A DNA stretch of 64,000 bases from Chamaea fasciata (GCA_029207755.1 JARCOQ010000003.1:48679971-48743970), one strand, 5' to 3'; shown: positions 36,277 through 51,157, counted from the first letter of the stretch. Numbers and translations: made by a program. Notes: generated by a model from the sequence alone, not told the origin.

Positions 36277-37865
36277 AAAAGCAGAAGAGGGAAAGGAAGG
36301 TGAAGAGGAATCCTTACACTTGAACCCCAAGGACTTAGAAATTTCTGTGACTCAGGCACCCACCTCACCCTCTTCAGATTATAAATTTCTTGTAAAAGTG
36401 ATGAGAATTTTGTTTAAAAAGTGCCTTAGAGTGTTTTTTATTTGCTTTCCTTAAGCTGACATGATTCCTGTTTTCAAGCCTTTTGGTGCAAGTATGAGAC
36501 CTAGAATCTCTGCAAAGTGAAAAAAGATTCTCTTTTAGCTACTTGCCTGTAGGAACTGAGGTTTTAGGGTAGACACTAAATAAGATGCGAGGTGAAGTAG
36601 AGGAATATTTTAGTGACAAGACACAAGTACAAATATTAACTGGATTAAGGTTCAAGTTAGGATGGAGCAGATCATCATCAAAGATGCTCAGTTATTTTAA
36701 GCAGATACTAACTAGATTGTTGCAGTGTTTTGTAGTAATTTTGTAGTCAGGTGGTATTAATGAGAAAGACCAGAAGGAAATTGGTTCTTAACTCAGTGTT
36801 TAAAAAGAAAAAGCTAATGTCTAATGCAGTGAACTAATATTTTCTCTTTGTCCATCTAATTAATGTCAAATATTATGAGCTCCAGCTATATTCTTTTATG
36901 ACATTGGGGTTATGCTGGGCTGTGGTATTAAGAGAGGACACAACTCCAGCTGTGGAAGCCTTGCTTTGTTGTGGGGCAGGAGCACTGTTTGTTACATTAT
37001 CCTAGGCTGTGAGTTCTCTGAGTTGAAGCTGCATTTTGCTCCTTTGATCCATGCAGTGCTGTACAGGAGGTCCCTTAGGTGCCAAGTCAATCTGAGCAGT
37101 AACCACTGGGGTAAGACAGGGCCTATAGGAATTGTGTGGTAAGTAATGTGCATGACTGGCACCACAGCCTCTGGGCTGTTTGCCTAGATTAATATCTTCA
37201 ATACTGCAAAAGCCTCTCCTCGTGCAAGCAGTGGGTGTGTGTTCAGTTTAGCTGATTGAAGCTAATGCTGGGCTATCTCTGGGCTGAATGAATGCATCCC
37301 TCTCTAGGAACAAAGAGCAGCTCTGCAGAGGATGGTTTCTCAGGAGCTTAGCCTCAGTGTTAGCTTTGTGGATGATCCCTTTTGTTTTCCATTGCTGCTT
37401 GGTCCCTTAGCTAAACTAAGCAGTAGCACCAACAGCTTCCAGTCCCGCTCAGATAAAATCAATTTGCTGTAGGTTTCAATCCTCAGGAGAGAAGAGAGGA
37501 TTAAGGATGTATAAACATTAGGAAACATAATTTCTATAGGTTTATTCTTCAGTGAAATCTCTTTTTTTCCAGCCAAGTTGTTGCTTTAAAGATGCAGTCA
37601 GTGACAGAGTAGTTTAAGTAATAGATATTGATTTTCTGAATGTATAATGGAGAAACTATTAGATATGAACTGTTTATGGAGAATGTCCAAAATAATATTT
37701 TTTATTTATCCTATACTTCAATCATATTGAAAACAAAAATGTTTAAGTTATTCTATGTGTGGATTTGATCATGACTTCATTTCTGATTTTTTGAAATAAC
37801 ACTGCCTGTTTACAAAATGGATGAGAAAAATTCTCTGTTAAATAAAGACAAAGTGACTATTCCAG
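36277..37865 (+). other. EPM2A: Probable 3' UTR of EPM2A
   Basis: The sequence after the stop is unique-looking and non-coding. The first canonical AATAAA found downstream is at 37841-37846, giving a UTR of about 1.6 kb. The cleavage site is inferred; a non-canonical earlier signal is possible. Confidence 0.45.
37841..37846 (+). terminator. EPM2A: Candidate EPM2A polyadenylation signal AATAAA
   Basis: A canonical AATAAA hexamer about 1.57 kb after the EPM2A stop. It is chosen as the first canonical hexamer found downstream; usage cannot be shown from sequence. Confidence 0.4.
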
Positions 37866-38680
37866 CAGCCCATTTTGTCATGTGTCTTTGTCTCCCAATA
37901 CCACAAATAGCAAAACGGGTCATGACTAATATTTCTATATAGAAGTGGAACCTGCCACTTTAATGGTAACAGCCCATGTCTTGTCAGGTGTGCTGTGATA
38001 GGAAATCTCAAAAACAGCACAGCAAAGGTGTGTGGATCATATGGGGCCTCTGGTACCTTCAAAGACAAAAATAGGTATTTCTTCTCCTAGCCCAGAGCAG
38101 AGAGGAGAGGGAGTGTGTGAGTGCTCCTGTCTGGCTGCTGGGCTCACATGAAAGTGTGCAGAGCTACAGCTGCCTGCCCAGGAGTTACCTCATTTTGACT
38201 GAGTTTAAAGTAAAATTGGTGAGGTTTTGCTGCCATGTTCTTCTCAAAATCAAGCACTGAAAGAAGGAAAATGGCGTAAGAAGTAGAGAGTACAACTTAA
38301 GATTTACATTTCTGTTAAGATTAATTTGAAACCACAAGTTTCACTTAAAAATGTTTCCAAGCATTCCTGACAGACAGCCCTTTCCTCCAGATGCAACTTG
38401 TAATAAATGCTGGGGCAAATACTTATTGAGTTGATACTTGTTCCACGTGTAATGTATGTATATGTGTGTATATATACATATAGTTTTAGGGCTCTTGAGA
38501 CTGAGCAGTGCATAACATGGCACAAACAAGTAAGAATATGACTAAGTAAGTACAGTCACTCTGTATTGGCTATTTCCTAATTCTGGTTATATCAGCAATG
38601 GAAGCAGACTGATGTTTCATTTGTAGGGCAGGAATTCATACAACACAGGAGTCACAGATTCGAGGATGCCCTACCAGGCT

Positions 38681-38747
38681 GTTAATTCATTGTTTATTGT
38701 CATTTCAGTGAGGGGTTGTTGATTCATTGCTCATTGCCACTTCAGTT
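38681..38747. repeat. Diverged direct duplication of about 30 bp
   Basis: 38681-38710 and 38718-38747 share about 25 of 30 bases (core ATTCATTG...CATTG/TCA...TTCAGT, gapped), offset 37 bp. Confidence 0.7.
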
Positions 38748-39279
38748 TGCTTCTCTGCTGATCTTCTTGGGAGCACATACCACAGAGACTGCATTAGCTC
38801 ATGAACTGCATGAAAGCAACTTGCCAACATCATGTTAACAAAGGATGAAAGAGATCCCAGGAGGATCCCAGAGGCTTGCAGTCCCTTTGTACCTATTTGT
38901 AGCATCCTTTTTTTCCCCTCGTTGCTACCTTCCTGCCTTTGTCAATGAAGGCCACTCTGACAAGCAATATTTATTCAAAACCTTTTCTGTGGAATGCAAC
39001 AAGGAACTTACATGCCAACAGCATCATGGCAAGAAACTACAGCGAGAGAAATCAATCATATAAAAATATTTAATTTTTTCAAATGTATAATTACATAATA
39101 AATCTGCATCTAGAGATTATGTATTAGAATTCAGATTTGTAATGTGTTTTTATGCTGATTGGATCAATAGCTCTTTCCACAGTCTAGCCTCTTGATGTAA
39201 TTTGAATGAAAGGCTCAAGACAGGCTCTTGTTTATGTGCTTGTATATTTCATTGATACTTTATGTTGCAGTAGCCCTCT

Positions 39280-39800
39280 TGTTAGAGGGTAGAAATGAGC
39301 CAAGACACAGACTTCTTGTTTATCACAGCATGAAAAGGGTCCTGGTTTATTCCTCTTTACAGTTCAGCCATTCTGACTCCAACTATGCACTGACTGGCTG
39401 CAGCAAGCTCCTGCTGTAGGTTTCCCTTGCAGCCTCTGTCTGCTGGTTATTTCCTGCTGAACTATGACTGCAGGTATTGGTTTGCAGACTCTGGATGCAG
39501 GCTTTTACCCAGCTAGACTATGGGTGCAGGTTCAAACAACAGGCTCTGACTGCAGACCCAGACTGACCTCACAGCAGTGATTCTCTCTCCTCAAGATCCT
39601 TCTTCATGATCCTCTTCCTTCATGATTCTCCCCTCACCTGCTATCCCACTCCCTTTTATCATACACATCCTTATTGGATAGACTCATCAGGGGTGAGGCT
39701 GTATTGGGTAATTAACACAGCTGTTACTTATCAGGGACAAGGTCACCTGTATTCCCTTCTACACTTCAGTCCTAAAGCACTACATAATTTAGAGAAAAAC
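39280..39800 (-). mobile_element. Probable LTR remnant
   Basis: The left end is TGTTAGAGGG, i.e. ...CCTCTAACA on the minus strand, a typical LTR terminus. On the minus strand there is a CCAATAAGG element, then a TATGATAAAAGGG TATA-like box near 39655, then an AATAAACCAGG polyadenylation-type site near 39345. The other boundary and target duplications were not identified. Confidence 0.5.
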
Positions 39801-42800
39801 AGCTCCTATAAAAAGAATTAGAATCAGATAGACAGTAATGGTTATTTTGGAGGGGGCCCAAGAAACCCAAATTAATGGGAAACAGGCAAAAATGTTTTGA
39901 TAACTCATCACAAAAGAGCATCAGTTGGGAAAAATAGCTGTGATGCTGTGAGCAGCAGTATTCTCTGCCCTGTTAGAGCCATGCTTTTGCTTCCATTAAA
40001 TTAAGGAAGAAAGTAGAATTTGCTGCTTGAAATGGGAACATTTATAATTCCAGGTAGTTAGCGTATCTCAATGTCATGATAAGGCCAAACCATAGTACAT
40101 ATTCTTTCCCAGGGCTATGCACAAGAAGGAGCTAAGCAATTTGCTTACGAGTGTTTTTGTAAAAAGCACAGCTCCTTGAGGAATGAATTGGGCTTTGAGG
40201 GGTATAATTCTGTGAATATTTTTCCTTTGGACGTCACAAAAAGTACTAGTGACAATCTTCTGCAGGACATTTTTAGATTGATGTTGCAAGCTGATGAAAG
40301 GGGACTGGTATGGCTGGTGTGACTACTGAATGTCTTCCTTTCTCCCTTACTCTTTGCTTGCTATTTTACACTTTGACCCTTGGTCCCTTTGCTTATGTTG
40401 TAAATTGATGGTCTTCCCTCTGTACAGCACCAAGCACAATGAAGCTGTGGCTGCAGCTTTGATACCAGGCTGTTCTCCATGGTTGAAAAGTCTCAAAGCT
40501 GGCAGCTGAATTGTATGAGTTGCACAAAATCACATGCAAAACAGTCTCTCTGCTCTGGAATGAAATTAAAATTTGAGACTGGCAGTCAAGTCCACTTGGG
40601 CAATGGAAAAGAAAAAAGGCTGTAAATTATGCAGGAGCAGGTAATAAAATCTCTATTTAAAACAAGAACACAAAAAGTCAGACTGATTCCATCACCTATC
40701 ATGGTGGCCTTTTTGAGCTCTAATCTTCAAACCCCACTGAATTTACTGGTCTGTAATTGAGGGAAAAAGAAATCTAAAGTAGCCAAAGACATTTGCCATA
40801 AGCATATTAGCCTGTTACTCCTTTTATTCGTCATAATTAAATTGCAGTGGGATGTTTCAAACCAATGATGAAGTTGCAAAAAAAAAAAAAATCCTTTAAC
40901 AAAACAGACTGCGCAGCAGAAAACAATGAGAAAATACTTAGAAGTATAATAACTACTGGAAAAGCATATATTTGGCAAGCAAGAGTTACTTTCTGGGAGG
41001 ATAATGAACATCAGGCTACTGTTAGCTAAAATGGAATTGGATTAATGCAGCAAAGGATAGCTGAATGTCTCCAACTCTGTTTACATTCTCAGTGGTAAAT
41101 CACCTCTGCAGATATTTCTTAAAAAGTATTCTGCTAGAAAAAATTGTGGTTTATTTTTCACATGAATATGCCATAAAGGGAAATGGGCTGCTCTGAAGGA
41201 GCAGACTGGGAATGGTGTAAGTGGAAAGGAATCAATAATTTTTATGCTTTTCAGCAACAGAGTAACATCACCAACAGCAAGACCAAACCACATGACTTCA
41301 TAATTTATCTCCTTCCTAAATTATTAGAGGAAAGCATTATTTTCAAGGGCAATGACATTACCATATATCAGCATAATTGCAGGATTTTGATACAAGTAAC
41401 CAAAATACATATTGTTGGCACTTCAGTTGTGCTTACAGTGAACCTATGGGGTGCTCATTCTTAATTATACATATTTTCCTCTTGCTCTTCTTTTCACCTC
41501 AAGGTCTTTCATTAGAATGCTTAAAGATTTACTTTTTAATTTTGTGGTTAAAAATTTCCACATTTGTAAGAATGAGTAATGAGTATTTTATCAAATCCTT
41601 TTTACATAGTGAGACTTGTCTTATGAAGTAAGAACTGTTAAACCCTGTAAACTAAAGATGGTAACTAACTTAACCTGACATGATTCAATCTTTTAATGCT
41701 TAAATGTGTTGTCTTATTTGGGAGATTGAATTTATAAAGATTGCAGAATAACGTTTGTGATTTGATAATTACTTCAATGCTGATGTTGTTATATTTACAT
41801 CAAGGAAAATAGAAGGTCTACTTATTCATAAGCTGGTAAAATATTAAATGATGTCTCATTCTTGATTTAGATAATATGAAGAAAAAGCATTTTAAAGCTT
41901 CCAAGAAGAAATTTCTAATGCTGGACAGGTTTCTGTGGCCTTTACTTAATGTCATTATAACAAAATTTATTTTGTGGTAATGCAGTTTCAGCAGGGAAAT
42001 AATTAATGGTCAGACCATCATCCAAGAGTAGCAGCCATGGTTAAGTTGGGCAGCCAGCCCAAAATCACTGCAACAAATCAAATGCTGAAAATTAATCCAA
42101 TCTTCAAAAATTCAATAAAATGCATAAACACAGAGGTTAAGAATGAAAGACTGTGTTTAGGCTTAGAATGCAGTTTGCAATATTTAGCTGTATAAAAAAG
42201 AAATGTGGAAGGGTACGCTTTCAAGAACACAGACCAGCTGGATACCTTCTCTTGGGTAATTAACTCATGCAGTGTACCCAAGCTGGTGAAGCCTCATGAG
42301 CACCAAGATGGTTACTGGTGCCCTGTGGTCTGGCAGTCACATAAATCCTTTGTGTAGGGATGTATGGTTTGCAAATAGGATCGGTGAGGCTATGCTTTAG
42401 AAGAGCTAATGGGAAAGGACCCACTTAAAAATGCTTAAATTATAGCTCCAGATGGAAGTCTAAACAAAAACTCATCCTGGTGGAGACTTTCTCTTCACAT
42501 GTGTCTTGCTGGAACAGGCAAGCCTCTCAGAAGTCTCCCACCCTGCAACACCTGTGCTTATAGCCAGAGAGCCAGAATGGGAAATCTTCCTGTAGTAGCA
42601 GCAGCCCGGTCACCAGCCAGACTCTACGGGTGAAATGGATTATTTAGTCTCTCTGAGTTATTCTGTTTCTTAACATGACACAAAGGATGCTCAACCTCAA
42701 TCCTCTACCAGGAATTAAGTGGGAGAACTGCTGTTCCCAGTGCCTCCACTCACAGTGGCAGTGGGGGTGCTGTGAGCACTTGATCAAGGTACTTTGGAAC

Positions 42801-45800
42801 TCCACGTTAATACAGCCTAAATGACCACCTAAAATTTCACTGTGAGTTACTCGTCCACGGCTCCCACACGCTCTCCTGCCACACGTGTGAGTGTTGCAGT
42901 TTGAGGTAGCTGCTCTGAGGTACCTCACAGGTAGCTCAGGGTCTATCAAAAAGAACCAGGACTCTGATCATACCTTCTTCCCATCCTGGAACAAGGATGC
43001 ATGAACAGATGCTGCCATCTTTAGCCAGACTCGGTGTAGTTTTTTTGGTGCCTTATAGCACTTTCTATCCAAGTGCCCTCTTCAAAGAATAACACAATAT
43101 CATGGTAGGATATTCTCAGCACTACTGAAAATCTCATCTGTGGGGTGGTTTTAGTTTGTTTGGGTTTTGATTTTTAAATTAAACTTAATTTAGCTATTCA
43201 GCTCTGGGAAGCTAAAGCTGAAAGTGCTGCTCTTAATCTGAAGTTTTCCACTCTTCCTGTATGGTAAAATAAATGCATGGGTTTTGCATCAATTTTCATG
43301 CAAAGGACTCAAAATGTCTTGTAAGGCAGTAACTAGATATATTAGCCCAGCAGAGAAAGATGGAGAAACAGGAGCAGGAAAATGCATGAACTGAAGAAAT
43401 GAGCAGTGTGCTGGGATAAGGCAGAGGAAGTGGCCAGGTGGCCTTCCTTCTTGAGCTCTCATGTCACCTGAGAAGAAGCAGAGGAGAAAGTGAGGCTGGC
43501 AACACAGGCTGAGGGCAGGGTGAGCTCTGTGAACCGAGAGTGGGTGGGAAGCAGCCGAACTCCAGGGCAGAGCCTATTCCCTGGGGGCAGCAGAGCCACA
43601 GCCGCAGGCACAGCCTCCCACTTTCACTCGGGTTTCAGAGCACTTGAAAATACCTCATTCAGCTGTTAGAGACGCAGGCACGGGGACTGAGGAAATGCAG
43701 CAGCGAGGCACAAATACATCTCAGCACCCAGCAATCACCATAAGCACGCAACACCCTTGGGAATACAAAGCCTGGCAAGCTATTTAACAAAATCTGCCAA
43801 GATCATTATTTTTGAGAGGAAAAAATCTGATTAGGTCTCTCTTGATTGCTGGGAACATGACTTGAGTACACTTTAGAAAATGCTGAGCTCTGCCATTTGT
43901 GTATTTCTGCTTATGGAGCTAAAATCAGTAACTTAATTTTAGCTATAAACACGGTTTTATTTTGCTTTCCTGAATAGCTGTAATTTCAAGGTATCCTTCA
44001 GTAGCACTCTGATTTAAAAAGAAAAAAAAAAAAAACAACGAAAAAAATCCCAAAGAATTATATCAGAAATTTATGGAAATTATATCAATAGAGTAATTTC
44101 TGTGCTTTTAAGTCTGGATTATTGGAGTATTACTAAACATAGAACAGTTATCTTCTTTTTACTCAACTGTTTATATTATATACTTTTAACTGTGTAGTAT
44201 CCCTGATTAAAATCTATTCTTGGATAGCACAGATAATATAAAACTATTTTTGAAATTGTTGTTTTTGTGTTGCTATGAAGATCCAAGGTTCACTGTGTTA
44301 AATTTTTTGTTAAAACCCCCAGATCTGTAAAACAAACGATGAGAAATGCAGTAGTTACCAGAATCTGCTGTTATCCTGCTGAACCTCCTTTTCATTTGGC
44401 AAGGCAGGGGAGATGATGATTTAGAAAAACTTGTTAAAGTCAAAGAGAAAGCATACCTATCCACATCAATGTACAGTTCCTCCCTTTTTTTCAAAAGTGG
44501 ACTTGGGCAGGTGATTGGCTGATTCTCCTCCTGTGCTCTGTAAGGCTCCACTCAGGTCTCACATCCTTTAGATACAAATTGATTTAACAAAATACACATA
44601 GCTTGTGGAAATTCAAGAACCAGAACAGTCATGGGGATTTCAAGTTGAATACTTTACATTTGGTGCCCAAGTGCTTGGTTGCATTCTCCACTGTGGTGTT
44701 TGATGAAACAAATTAAAAATTGGTTCATTGCTGCAACTAAAATGCCCCCAGAAAATGCCATGAGTTTGAGGATAAGGGCACGCTCATTACAGGACTCTGT
44801 GACTCAAACAAGCTGTGTAAGCTGGCAAAGTGAAATCACTTCATTTTTCAAGATATTGGGTGGTAGTACGTATTGGACCATCTTTATGTAAACAATATCT
44901 GATAATATCTCTTGCGCACACCAACAAACTTTTCTGAGCATCTGTGTTCAGGTGCCACATGCCTCTTTGGGACACAAATAAAATGAAGAGCAAGCCCACC
45001 AAGACCAGGGTTTTCAAGACTGCAAATTAAAAGGACAGAAGTGTACATGTCAGCTACATAGTGACTGGAAATGCAACTAAGTTCTGCAGTGTCATGGGGA
45101 GAGTCTGCATTTTTCAGCAATATTGCTGTTGTATTTTGCACTAGCATAATTTTTCTCTGATGTGTACACATTTACTCCGGTACTTTTCTGCTTACTTTCT
45201 ACCCCTGCTACTCCTCCCATTTAGAAGGACTCATACTACAGAAATTTTGAGAACATTTTTTGACTTGTGGAATTTTTTTCTCCATGGGCTTCTGCACTCT
45301 GTCTTGGTAACTGTTCATTCCAGACCTGCCAGAAAACAGAGCAGTCCTATACATGCTTTGGTGCCACAGCTGCTTCTTTTCACCTGTGTTTCTTCATAGT
45401 GCTTTTATTCAGTGGAGAGAAACACAAAACTCTGTGAGGATTCTTCATGGCTTTGAATCACCTACAAGAGGTGTGCAGAAATCATAGCAATTAGATAGAA
45501 ATCTCCCTACTGAAGGGTCTGAATCCTACACATGAGCAGGATTTTTCCTTCAGTCCTTCTAAAGTGAGGCTAATAGAGTTGTTCTCCCACAGGCCACAGC
45601 TGCACAGAGCAATGACATGAGGTCACAATGAGGATTCCCCCAGCCTAACACCCCACTCAGATGGTGGATGAAAGCAGAATCCAAGGGCAGCGTGAGACCA
45701 GGGCAAACGTCAAAGGTAGTTTGCCGGCCCCAGACTCTGAGCATTTGTAGCTCAGGATATTTCCCAAGCTGATGTAATTTCTTTGTTCAGGAATCTAGAA

Positions 45801-46173
45801 TATAATCTCTATTCAAGTCTTTGTGCTGTCTTCAGTGTACATAAGCTTCAAGCATTCACAGGGGCCTCTGGCAAGAAACTCCACGAGTCTACTACGTAGT
45901 GGAGGAATTATTTTGTTTGTTTTGCAGTGCATTTCATATCCTCAAGGTTTCATACTGGAAGAGTCAGAGTGTAATTAGTCTGTTCTTCGCCTTTTCCATC
46001 TGAGAACACATGCTCTGTTAAGCACACACATAACAGAATGTTAAGCACTTGATGAACTCCGTTGGGAATTAGCAAAACCTTAAGCCAAACCTAAACACTG
46101 TCTCACCTGCAAGTGCCTTGCTGAGCTTGAGACTTCTGACAGCACTGCTGTGGAGTTCAGCTACACTAATTCT

Positions 46174-46193
46174 GTTCTGCTTTAAAGCAGAAC
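46174..46193. repeat. Perfect 20-bp palindrome
   Basis: GTTCTGCTTTAAAGCAGAAC equals its own reverse complement with no loop. Confidence 0.95.
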
Positions 46194-49100
46194 TTCCTGC
46201 TCCAAACCTTCATTTAGGTGTAGAGGTTTTAAACGTCCCTTCTAAGCCTCTGCTTTCCTTGAAACAAACTTTCCCCCCCCATCCCTATTTGTTATCTGCT
46301 GCCTTAAAACCCCTCTGGTTTATTAAGTTATTAAATGAAGTGTGCATGCCACTCTCACATAACTTTCATTCTCTTAACTCCTCCTTACCTTTAACTTCCA
46401 TTTGTTCTCTGCCACAGTCAGAGGCCACCAGCACCAAGTAGGAGACGAGTTCTTATACTCATCTGGCCATCTCACAGAGCCTGAAGATATAAAACTCCTG
46501 TGAGCACCAAATGCTGCTTCTAGGTACTTAAACAACCAAGTGGAAGCAATCATCACATTAGTATTGCTTGTGTGGCTCTGCTGGTGCTTGTGCTAATGTA
46601 ATTCTGGTGATTTATTTTATTTGTAAAGATTCTGATGCATATATGCACAGTTAAAAGACCTAGAAGTAATGGAGGATAACTTAAAGGAAAAAAGGTCCTC
46701 ATGTTTATGACTAATGCCTCATAAAGTCCTTTTCCCCATCCCTTTCCCCAAAGATTTATTTCTGAACATGTGACCTGCAGTTGTAATAGCCCAGCCACAG
46801 AGCAGACACCAATATTTCTTAATATTTTTTTTAATTACCAGCGAAAAACTTCATTAAACCACATAAGTTTTAAGGCTTTTGTGGACCAGATGAAGCTATA
46901 TTGTTTGGTGTCCCAGACCCTATATGCCACCTGCATGCTGACAGAGGAGTCACCTGGCAGTACTGAATAGAAAATCAGAGGTCAGAGGCAAATCTGATAC
47001 CTACCTCTAGATTGGGAGAACTGATAAACACCTCAACCTGCCTGGGATATGGGGCATAGCATCATCCCTGGAGGAGACACCTCTTATTTGTAATGAGTTT
47101 GCTGACTCCTGCTTCTTTTCTAGGGTGGTGGGACAGGGGTCATAGCTGTAGTGCTCATTGCAATTATTCAGGGATTAAAATACTGGCCTAGAAAATGGGA
47201 CTGTAGGCATAATCCCCTTATCTGCCTAAAATGTTTCACAACCGTTGTCTCCCAGGATGTGGCCCTAGATGCTGAGCTGCATAGCATGTGAAGGAAATTT
47301 ATGTTGAAGAGCCTTAACAAGCCAAAAACATCCTGGAGTGCAGGAAGGATGCTACTGGGCTTCTTGTCAACCATGAGTATCCTGGTCTCCAGATCCCACC
47401 ATCAGCACATCTGTTGTGCTTTCCCTCTCTGCCACAATGAAACTTAAATTCTGTTCTGCATTCTGGCATGATGTTGGGGAGATTTGGGTGACTTGATCCC
47501 ACCATATTGCAGCCTGGCCTAGAATATATTGGTAAAGGAACTTGCAGATTTTATACTCACTTCCAAAGCAAGCATTCTTAGAAGAAAACTATTATGCCAA
47601 AAATATCACCATAATCTCAGGTGTTTCAGAAGAAATAGGAGAAGTGGTAGCGTATGTTCACATCAGCATCAAGAGACTGGCAGCCAGTAAGAGATATTTG
47701 TGCTCTGAATCCTCAAGTCACTGTGGACTCAGCAATGTTGTAAATCCCAGCCCTGGTAGCTGACGTGTACCAGGTTTGGAAACACTCTACGCTGCCACCA
47801 CCATCGTCACCCCAGAATCTAAGGGGGGTTTTGGATGCCAGCTCCTTCTTTGTCTGTCATCCGTTGTAAGTACAAAAAAAAGTGTATGTGCCATCACTGT
47901 TTTATTCAACAACTTCCAACATTTGCTAGTAAAAAAAGAAGAGGAAAGTTTGTGTGCTGCCTCACCAAAGGAGAAATGTTTACTTTATTCTCATTCTTAG
48001 CTCATACTGCCAGCAAAAGCTGTACTTGAAATGGACAAATACTATAGGTTTGTAATATAAAGATTCTGATTTTCCTGTTGCCTTTTTCTTCCTTTTCTCA
48101 AATGGTGAAATCATTTAAATAATAATTTAAAAGGAAGTTGGAAATCAGTCATAGAAAACACCAATTTACTGGTGATTTTCCAACGAGGATAGCTGTGTGG
48201 GGGAAAAAGAAAGGGAAACAGAAAGCACGTGTGCCTTTGCAGCCATTCCAACAGCCTTCACCTGCCACTCTCAAACAGCTTGTGCGAAGGTGGGGAAATT
48301 CTGAACTAGGCTGAACTCCCTCAGGAAATATATTCGTGAAAAGTGGGACATACAGAATCATGACCTGAAAGTGGGTGTCAAGGTGAGGGAGGACTTTTTG
48401 GTTGCTGTGGGAGTTCAGTGCAACCCAGGAGAGATCTGCTGTGCACAGACAGGTCGTGCCCTCCTGCAGGGAAGTGCCCATGTGCCAAAGGATCAGGTTT
48501 GAGGGCAGCCTTACAGCAGAGGCTGGCCTCCCTACCTCTGATCTGTGGACAATTTTTGGGTACTTTGGGCCCAGGCTGGAGAGTGCCCATCACAGTGGTG
48601 GTGTGGGTTCTGGCAGTCCAAACTGGGGCCTGGGGCACCTGAGGAGGAATGGAAGCAGAGCAAAGGCATGGTAGGGAGCCCCTGGCTCAGTATGGCTTGT
48701 GGGGATTAGCCTTCAGCAGAGTTGGTAGCAATATCAGCTCTTGCAGCTGGGCACAAAACCAGAGACAGACTCATGCTTAAAAAGACCCACACAATAGCCT
48801 CATAATATAGGCAAGGTTTTGAGAGTCATCACAAAATGTGTTTGGTTTGGGGCATTGTGCTGAAATCCTGCTCAGCCACCTGCCAGCAAGTTTCAGTGTG
48901 CATCAGAGAGCACAGGTCTCTTGCCACTCTGCCCCACCACCTATCTGGGCAGGCAGGCAGAGCAAAACACAAAGATAAACTGCTATTTAATTGTATAAAA
49001 ACAGGAGAAAACAGGTTGTAAATGAAATGAGAGACATAGAAAGTGAGACAAAATAGACCAGGAGAAGAAACTATGAGAAAAAACCCAGGTGTGTGTATGT

Positions 49101-51118
49101 GTGGTTTAGCAACTCTGTCAAAATGCTCCCATCATCCCCAAGAAAGCAGGAGAAAAAAAAAGAGTCTAGATTTACAGCCCTTGATGTTTACAGAATCCTA
49201 ATAAAAAGTCCCCCACATACTCATCAAAATCTCCTGTCCACACATGGACTCAAACAGACATTGCTCTTTTCCTGGGGTTTTATTTTGTTCTGTGTCTTGC
49301 TGACTGAAATACATACATGAAATATGTATGGAAATACAGGAATCCAGAGAAGATCCTTTAATACCACCTTCTCTGGTGATTTCTTTGCCTTTGCCATGGG
49401 CCTGTCCTTCAACCATAATGCTTTTGCACTGGGTAAAAACAGTCATTTACCCTGCACGTAGCCATACTGTAACAGGCAAGTTTTCTTAAACTGTATTTTC
49501 TTCTACTTCCCGGCAAGGTACTCCAAGGGAAAAATGCATTCTCTTATCCAAGCATTTCACATTATAATATCATAAAGTTTCTGTGAAATGGAGAAAGGAC
49601 AAACCTCCCCTACAGTTCACCTCAAACATCCCATAATTTCTGTGATTAAGCCTCTAATGGGGGCATCTTGACAAGGGACCTCAGGCAGCTCCAATAACAC
49701 TTTGCAGGGAAAACAGTTTGCTCTGGAAGATGCAAGATCCTGAGAGATCCACCTAAGAGTGCCTTTGTCTTGATCTCACTTGACAGTGCAGCAGTCTGTG
49801 CCAGTGCTCTGTGTCCTCAGGGCACCTCGTGGTGTGTGAACCAGCTTCCCCCATCCTTGCTCATCCTCTCTCCCAGGAGATTTCAGGTCACTGAGCTCAG
49901 CAACTTGGGATTTATTTATTTCCATTGCTTCTTTTACTTCTCTATAACTGGGTAAAAACATGTTCCTATAGAAACAATTTTTTTAATGATTTTGGGCAGG
50001 CTCAATTTTTTCAGTTCTCTGTCTACAGAGCAGACAGTGTGATGAGCTCCTCTTGCTGCTGGGTGTGGAGGCATGCCTGCAAAGCAGGTGGAAATTCTGA
50101 TGATGCAAATGCTGAGTATGTCTGAGGTGCTTATGGAAAAATCCAAGCAAGCCCCTCATGCTCTGAAACATTCTGTTTCAGTCAATGTTTGCCATGCTTG
50201 ATTTGGTCATTCCTTGGCATACAGCCCTTTTGCTGTATCATTTCATAGTCAATTCATAGAAAAATGTCAAGCTGGCTGACTGGAAATCTTTGCTGTAATA
50301 TATACACAAAGGGCAGATCAGTAAAATGACAGGGGAGCAGATACACAATTCATTGATGCTGGCTGGGCTAGAACTGGTGAGGTGAAGACTTACTTTCACT
50401 GGGATTGGGAAATTCATACACTGCCACAGGTGATTGGTTTGCTTGGGATTACAAAGATTAACACATGAAAACATACTGATATCCTGCTTTCTGATTATGG
50501 TTAAAAGTTTCATTGATTTCATGGGACTGGGTACTGCTTCACATGTGCAACATTTGGTCTACAAGAAATAGGGGCAAGTGCATGTGAAACAGATACAGAG
50601 TGAAAAAAGAGTACAGAATAAAGCTCAAAACAGCACTTTGTCAAAAGTGTTACAAGTTTAAATATTGATCCAAGCATCAGCACCTTCTTTGGTTGCTGAC
50701 TAATGTGCAGAACTGGGAGCTCCAGAACGGTATTCACATTCTTTTCTGAAAGTGTCTTCCAAATTAACTTGACTTCATCCTGTCTTCTTTCCTTCTCAAG
50801 TGTTCCCTTGCTATGCATGAATTGAATTTTTAAGTTACTGCCGTTGCTATTGGTCTTTGAGGAAAAAAAATGCAGCACTCACGTATGGGTTTGAACATTC
50901 TGTTTTGTAGGGCTTCACTTTTTAGGGATGTGAGTGACAGTTTTAAAGTTTTTCTTGTGGGGCTGTTGAGGTTTTGTTCCACCTTCATGAGAATATTCCT
51001 CTTTTCATGTTTTTGAAATGGAATTTTTATTTTCATTTCTATTGCTTGAGGAAAATTAAATGGAGCACCAGGGAAGGTGACTTTCCTCATTCAGATTAGA
51101 TTGGTCTGGTTTCTCATT

Positions 51119-51157
51119 AAAAAAAAAAAAAAGATAAAAAAGGATAAAAAAGATTAA
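51119..51157. repeat. A-rich short tandem repeat
   Basis: An A-run followed by two copies of a GATAAAAAAG decamer and a decayed third. Confidence 0.85.

Noticed and set aside
43400..43750. Possible second CpG island or exon
   Set aside because: Only moderately GC-rich, few CpGs, no open frame of note and no splice-supported coding content.
50519..50878. Minus-strand frame of 119 codons
   Set aside because: No domain, no conserved motif, no supporting gene structure.
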